From Oligoflexia bacterium (GTDB lineage: Bacteria > Bdellovibrionota > UBA1018): a stretch of 64,000 nt of DNA. The position numbers were made by a program, and so were the translations under genes. Location: assembly GCA_903895855.1 (NCBI GenBank), contig CAITVN010000024.1, positions 1 through 64,000 of the forward strand, read 5' to 3'. This document shows, in pieces, positions 59,602 to 64,000 of this stretch (position 1 is the first letter of the stretch; each line of letters starts with the position of its first letter). Below the pieces are notes generated by a model, which worked only from the letters and a program-made list of their open reading frames with translations, had not been told where the DNA came from and made no database searches.

Positions 59602-60774
59602 TTAAGCAGCTTTCAACGCTTCTTGCGCTAGGCCCGACTCACGAACCATGATTCGTCGATCGAGCGCGTTCACGACTCTCATTGCGGCATGTCCGTCACC
59701 GAAAATCGAATTGGTCGAGCGACCTGGTGACAACCGACTCATCATGGCTGCCCAGTCCATTGCCTGAATCACCGGATCAGGGTCTGTTCCGGCAAGCTTT
59801 GCAAGTCCAGCTTCGACGGCTTCCATTCGTTCAGTGGTTTCACGACAAACCACTACAGGAATGCCTAGACTTGCAGCCTCTTCTTGAATTCCGCCAGAGT
59901 CGGTAACAACAAAGGCACACGCATTCAGCAAATGGCAAGTTTCGTCATATCCAATCGCAGGCATGATCATCGCCCGGTCTGAGTCACCTAAATATTTTTC
60001 AGCATAAGCTAAAGCTGTGTGATTGGGATGAAACGGAAACACGAGACTAAACTCGCGATTTTCTGTTGTAAACCTAGCCAACGCTGAAAACCATTGATCC
60101 ATTTTTCTTTTATTTTCACGCCGATGCGCAGTCACGAGTACCGGCTTTTGGCCAGACGCCTTAAACCTCTCTAGCCAACCAGAAACCCGAGTCGGACAAG
60201 TCTGCAGAAGCGTCCAATGAAGAGAGTCGATTCCGGTGTTACCGGTCACAACAATTTTATCTCGGCTCACACCTTCACGCAACAAGGCCTCTTGTGCCAA
60301 CCTCGTCGGCGCGAAGTGCACGTCGGCGATGACACTGATGAGCCGCCGATTGGCTTCTTCGGGAAACGGATTCACTAGGTCATACGACCGCAAACCCGCC
60401 TCATTGTGAGCCACTTTCACCTCAGACAAAAACGCCGCCCAAGCCGCCATCGCCGCACTCGTCGTATCACCTTGAACCACTAGCCACTCTGGCCGCGAGG
60501 TTTGAAACAGTTCGTTCATTTTCTGAAGCACCGCTGACGATGATGCCGCAAGAGTTTGATTGGGCTGCATGATCTCTAGATTCAGATCAAGCTTTAGGTC
60601 AAAGTGCGAAAGCGCCTGATTGAGAAGCTCTTTGTGTTGGCCGGTACCAATCAAAGCTACATTCTCAACCCCAAACCGATCGACCAACTCAAAATAAACA
60701 GGGGCTTGTTTAATCACCTCGGGTCGAGTTCCGACGACCACCCAATATTTCTTTTTTTCAAGTCCAGTTGTCAT
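59602..60774 (-). CDS. wecB: UDP-N-acetylglucosamine 2-epimerase
   Basis: The 390-residue cytosolic enzyme converts UDP-GlcNAc to UDP-ManNAc. Family motifs are in order: WVVVGTRPEVIKQAPVY, VVQGDTTSAAMAAWAAF, AHNEAGLRSYDLVNPFPEE with NRR, LVTAHRREN, FPFHPNH and VTDSGGIQEEAASLGIPVVV. GAGGAG lies 9-10 nt before the ATG. It is embedded between the glycoside hydrolase (15 nt gap) and the barrel protein, so ManNAc or a derivative is a probable building block of the exported polymer. Confidence 0.9.
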   Translation of the reverse strand: MTTGLEKKKYWVVVGTRPEVIKQAPVYFELVDRFGVENVALIGTGQHKELLNQALSHFDLKLDLNLEIMQPNQTLAASSSAVLQKMNELFQTSRPEWLVVQGDTTSAAMAAWAAFLSEVKVAHNEAGLRSYDLVNPFPEEANRRLISVIADVHFAPTRLAQEALLREGVSRDKIVVTGNTGIDSLHWTLLQTCPTRVSGWLERFKASGQKPVLVTAHRRENKRKMDQWFSALARFTTENREFSLVFPFHPNHTALAYAEKYLGDSDRAMIMPAIGYDETCHLLNACAFVVTDSGGIQEEAASLGIPVVVCRETTERMEAVEAGLAKLAGTDPDPVIQAMDWAAMMSRLSPGRSTNSIFGDGHAAMRVVNALDRRIMVRESGLAQEALKAA

Positions 60775-60789
60775 TTGTGTTCACTCCTC

Positions 60790-62088
60790 TTAAAAATTGT
60801 AAATCCGTTTGAGAACTTCTACGGTCTCTGGTTTGTTGATTGGCGAAAATCCGGTATCGCCAATGCCTCGATTGCGATTGCGATCAACTGACACATCCCA
60901 GAACGAGCCCCCAAAGAACCAATCAAACTGAGGCAACCAAAATGACTCAAAAAGGGCTTCGTAAGCGGCCGCTTGATGAACCGGCTCATAATCACCACTT
61001 GCCGTTTCGTAATTGAACGGATCAATAAAACCCCGTTCGATGCTGCGGTATCCGGCCTCTTTGAACATGAATTTTTGTCGTTTGCCGACCGTCGCTTCAA
61101 TACTAACCGCAGTATTGTCGAGCTGGCTGGCAAACTCATCAGTTCGCGTGCGAAGAAAATTCACTAACCGAGCACGCTCAGTCGGTATGGCCTCACTTCG
61201 GTCGGCTAACGATCGGTAGATATCAATACCTATCGCATCTAGCTCTAGCCAAAACTGAACGATGTCTTGCCAAATGATCTGTTGCGCCGCTGTCGACGGG
61301 TTCGCTAAATCGACAATTCGGTAACGCCACCTCTCAAGTTCACCCCCGCTTGCCGAAATGCTGCCGAGCTTAACGACATCGTCGGTGAAATTGATGTCAT
61401 ACATGATTCGAGTCGATGCACTCAGTTTTGATTTGGTGTATCTGAGAAGCTCTAACCACCTACCCGGAAACCCATACGGATATTCTTTCCACTGGTCTTC
61501 AATTCCAACGGTCATGCTGTACAACTCGGCACCGATTGTGAATTCTTCAACTGGCATGAGTTTCGCTATCAAAAGGTAGATGTCTAGGTAATTCTTGAAC
61601 GAACCAAACCAACGATTCGGGTCGCTCGGCTGAATGTTTCCATGCCACCAAGTCTTTATAGAACCGTCTGGTTGTACTTCACGATACGGAAAACTACCGT
61701 CAGGCTTTGTCACAAAAAATATGGGTCGAATACCCACCGTCATTTTTTGAGAATGAATGTATTGAATGAGTCGAAGGTAGCGCGCGCGCTCGTCACTTCT
61801 TTGTGAAGTCGGCGTCATCGGAAAGAGGTCATTGCCCCTCGGGTCAGTCATCACCGCTCTGGGGTTCAAAATCACATGGGTAATGCCAATCGCTCGCATT
61901 TGATCAACTGCCAGTTGAGCAGAGGTTGGTGCTCCACCTGGTAGAGCAGCATCGTACTGTTCGACCCCCAGTTCGGTGAGGTTCATTCCGCGCACGTAGT
62001 CTTTCGCTGAGACTTCGGTCGAAACTGCATTCACGATAGCAACTGCCAAGAGCCCCGAAAAAAACCACTTCATTCTTTTATTCTTCAT
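60790..62088 (-). CDS. exported TIM-barrel glycoside hydrolase (GH113-like)
   Basis: The 432-residue protein has a signal peptide (MKKW-type core FFSGLLAVAIVNAVST, cleavage at VSA). Beta/alpha-barrel strands are recognisable: RGMNLTELG, ITHVILNPRAVMTDP, KMTVGIRPIFFV, EEFTIGAELYSMT with the likely acid/base Glu, IGIDIYRSLADR, and VSIEATVGK with the likely nucleophile Glu. A WFFGGSFWDVS strand closes the barrel. The pattern resembles the GH113 / GTA-TIM-barrel group. The start overlaps the deacetylase stop (ATGA). It probably trims the polysaccharide in the periplasm. Confidence 0.7.
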   Translation of the reverse strand: MKNKRMKWFFSGLLAVAIVNAVSTEVSAKDYVRGMNLTELGVEQYDAALPGGAPTSAQLAVDQMRAIGITHVILNPRAVMTDPRGNDLFPMTPTSQRSDERARYLRLIQYIHSQKMTVGIRPIFFVTKPDGSFPYREVQPDGSIKTWWHGNIQPSDPNRWFGSFKNYLDIYLLIAKLMPVEEFTIGAELYSMTVGIEDQWKEYPYGFPGRWLELLRYTKSKLSASTRIMYDINFTDDVVKLGSISASGGELERWRYRIVDLANPSTAAQQIIWQDIVQFWLELDAIGIDIYRSLADRSEAIPTERARLVNFLRTRTDEFASQLDNTAVSIEATVGKRQKFMFKEAGYRSIERGFIDPFNYETASGDYEPVHQAAAYEALFESFWLPQFDWFFGGSFWDVSVDRNRNRGIGDTGFSPINKPETVEVLKRIYNF

Positions 62089-64000
62089 ACTTTATTCCTC
62101 TTTTTTTCTACGTGATCACGACACTTCAACCTCGGAAACAGTTCACAATCGCCTATGCTGCGAAACCGGTACCCTAGAGCCTTTAAGCCCTCGATCGTTT
62201 GAATGAGCGTGAATTTGTCGCCAATCGTTTCGTAGCTCTCGGGTCGCTCAAGGTAATAGCTATTGTTGCGAGAAAGTAGCTCAGGATGCCAAAAAAACGA
62301 TGCCATCGAACCTCGTATCACCTTTAATTTTTTTGCTCGACGAATGAGATCTTCGGGCCTGGTGACTTGCCGCCAAGTGCCGCAACCATAAGACGGAAAA
62401 TCAATGCACCCGAGAGTCTCTGGTATCAATGCCTGCCCATACGAGTCGTGATGTACTGGATAAGGTATCACTTGAGTGCCAAAGGTTCGATAGTCGGCCT
62501 GAACCTGAAGGCCCTTTAAGGCCTTTGCCCTTGCCTTTCTACACTCTAAACTTTCGCACTCAAACATTCGATCTTTGGCAGATAACTGAACATCGGTTAC
62601 TGTCTCAGATTTCACATAAAGTCCTCGGTGGTAGCTCCACTCAAAAAGTTTGCCTGAAATAACCGAGTCTAAAGCGCTGCCTGCGTAATGTGGAAATTCC
62701 CAGGCACTCGGTAAGGGCCCAAGTTTCTTAAAGACACTTTCGCCAAGCTCAAGTTGTCTCAAAAAGTAGTCGCTGCTATCTTGAGCCAGCGGTCGATTCT
62801 CAGGCCAAAGCCAAAATTCGTAGTCTGACCCGGTGCTTCCATTGAATCCGCTAATCTGGTCACCCGCCTGATGAGAGACACCATGATACACAATCTCTGC
62901 ACCCCTGGCGCTTGCATATTTAATTTCTCCGATGAGCGACGGTACCCGATCAATCGAAAAAAAAGAGGGCTTTTGTTCGGTCAGCAATTGATTCGAAAAA
63001 AGATCGCTATAGAATGGAATTACTGCCAGCGAAAACGGAATATTTTGATCACTCAAATAATCTACCGCCCAATGAAGATCGGCCGGATTCAACCCCGCTC
63101 CCACATCTTCAAGACGAACAAGAGCAATGTGCTCTTGATATTTTGGCACTTCACCCAAAATATCCCAAATCACATCACAAAGAATCAGAAACCGGTCTTC
63201 ATAGTGGGAAAATGAAAAGGGCAGATCAGCAAAGTAATACACTCCGCCCCCCTTTAACGGATTACTGACCGCATAAGGGGTGGTCACTCCCGACTTTGAA
63301 TGCCGAGCAGACGAGAGAATTTGAACACGATTTTGATCTCTGACACTGATTTCATGAATCTCTGGGCTCGACATGAAACGATTTGACGATCCATCCCATC
63401 TGGCGAGCTTTTCAAAAGTCTCGCCTTTGTAATCAAAGTATCGAAAGAAGCCCGGATCTTGTACAGCCGCGCTCGGCAGTTGATCGGGCTGAATGATGCG
63501 GGGGACGTCAAACCCGATAGCCGGCCAGTTTCGCTGGCTTGCCATCAACCTATACTGTGCTAGCCATTTTGAAATTTTGTAATTAAACCAGACCACTGAT
63601 TTAGTCTGCGAAAATTCAGCCAACTCATCTAAGAAGTGTGGTGCAAACTGCAATTCGAAATTTGATCCAATGTAAAAAACTCGGTCGCAAAGCTCTAGGT
63701 CATGAGACTCAAATTTGAGCATCGCCCGCCGCTCGGTTCGCCAACTTTTGAAAGCCCCAATGAGATTTTCAAGAAGCCTGGCGTGCAATGGCCCAACTAA
63801 ATCAGCACCATCAGACTCATCAAAGTAAACGCACGCCAATTGTGAAGCAGCGACTTCAGCTGCACTCACACTCAGAAAAGCTCGTTTTTTGCTCTCAAAT
63901 AACCCAATAAACGGTGAGTCTTGCGCAAACCGTTCACTCAATATTTTTTTTGCGTTCGGATTGTAAAGTAAGTATCTAGGATCAGCTGCCTCAGGTAAGG
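62085..64000 (-). CDS. DUF2334-type polysaccharide deacetylase (5' end beyond window)
   Basis: The frame is open to the right edge: upstream of TTG 63941 it still reads LPEAADPRYLLYNPNAKK, so the gene is partial at its 5' end. The N-terminal part (residues 1-250 of the visible sequence) contains FYIGSNFELQFAP and FDVPRIIQPDQLP and is unassigned. The deacetylase-like NodB-fold domain starts at VRLEDVGAGLNPADLHWAVD, with metal-site candidates Asp (LEDVG), His (VYHGVSHQ) and a later FFWHPEL motif. PFSLAVIPFYSD is characteristic of DUF2334. It would remove N-acetyl groups from a hexosamine polymer. It is followed, with a 4-nt overlap, by the hydrolase. Confidence 0.8.
   Translation of the reverse strand, partial: LPEAADPRYLLYNPNAKKILSERFAQDSPFIGLFESKKRAFLSVSAAEVAASQLACVYFDESDGADLVGPLHARLLENLIGAFKSWRTERRAMLKFESHDLELCDRVFYIGSNFELQFAPHFLDELAEFSQTKSVVWFNYKISKWLAQYRLMASQRNWPAIGFDVPRIIQPDQLPSAAVQDPGFFRYFDYKGETFEKLARWDGSSNRFMSSPEIHEISVRDQNRVQILSSARHSKSGVTTPYAVSNPLKGGGVYYFADLPFSFSHYEDRFLILCDVIWDILGEVPKYQEHIALVRLEDVGAGLNPADLHWAVDYLSDQNIPFSLAVIPFYSDLFSNQLLTEQKPSFFSIDRVPSLIGEIKYASARGAEIVYHGVSHQAGDQISGFNGSTGSDYEFWLWPENRPLAQDSSDYFLRQLELGESVFKKLGPLPSAWEFPHYAGSALDSVISGKLFEWSYHRGLYVKSETVTDVQLSAKDRMFECESLECRKARAKALKGLQVQADYRTFGTQVIPYPVHHDSYGQALIPETLGCIDFPSYGCGTWRQVTRPEDLIRRAKKLKVIRGSMASFFWHPELLSRNNSYYLERPESYETIGDKFTLIQTIEGLKALGYRFRSIGDCELFPRLKCRDHVEKKRNKV

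Overview
The window looks like chromosomal DNA from a Gram-negative, free-living or predatory Bdellovibrionota-type bacterium. This is inferred from the many signal-peptide or lipobox secreted proteins with Pro/Ser/Thr-rich linkers, several outer-membrane beta-barrels, large NHL and tandem-repeat lipoproteins, a bacterial alpha-2-macroglobulin and sigma-54 regulation. No marker gene fixes the taxonomy. No rRNA, tRNA or CRISPR array was seen.

Layout. 1-547: the 3' end of an ISL3-type insertion sequence fused to a decapitated GNAT acetyltransferase. 762-3241: an outer-membrane protein and small unknowns. 3282-5339 (minus): a hemerythrin / DUF2249 / NnrS-like membrane protein operon. 5496-9902: a CxxxCxxCC protein, phosphoglucomutase, a PemK/MazF-type toxin-antitoxin pair with a three-half-site operator, and adenosine deaminase. 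10051-32648: a secretome region with an M4 metallopeptidase lipoprotein, a LamG plus hydrolase-like giant protein, two tandem 12-repeat NHL lipoproteins, a HipT/HipS-HTH kinase toxin module, two tandem lipoproteins each with nine 65-residue repeats and a lectin-like C-terminus, and another beta-barrel. 32660-40625 (minus): an alpha-2-macroglobulin lacking its thioester and an ABC-F ATPase with one degenerate composite ATP site. 40827-41991: Hsp20 and a host-attachment-type baeRF protein.

41954-47405 (minus) is a signalling and stress block. An NtrC-type activator, an HPt protein and a hybrid histidine kinase form a complete phosphorelay operon. Upstream of it are an HPF-like protein, a Dps-like protein preceded by a near-consensus sigma-54 promoter, and a single-receiver regulator. 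47886-52393: tyrosine phenol-lyase, a glutathione S-transferase, a secreted unknown and an AAA_14/DUF4143 ATPase.

52397-58701 is a compact lipid-type metabolic cluster: alpha/beta hydrolase, FabG-like SDR, KAS III-like enzyme, acyl-CoA ligase, TetR regulator and MFS transporter. Two matching palindromes (54220-54239 and 58751-58782) mark its two divergent or outer promoters and define a probable TetR operator. The KAS III-like enzyme keeps its nucleophilic Cys but has lost the His and Asn needed for decarboxylative condensation, so the pathway probably makes something other than a normal fatty-acid chain. The right end (58809-64000, minus) is an exopolysaccharide operon: DUF2334 deacetylase, TIM-barrel glycoside hydrolase, UDP-GlcNAc 2-epimerase and a small outer-membrane barrel, continuing off the edge.

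The best candidates for something new are the TetR-bounded cluster with the altered KAS III, the rearranged HipT/HipS-HTH module, the paired repeat lipoproteins with a shared leader, and the sigma-54/phosphorelay stress block.
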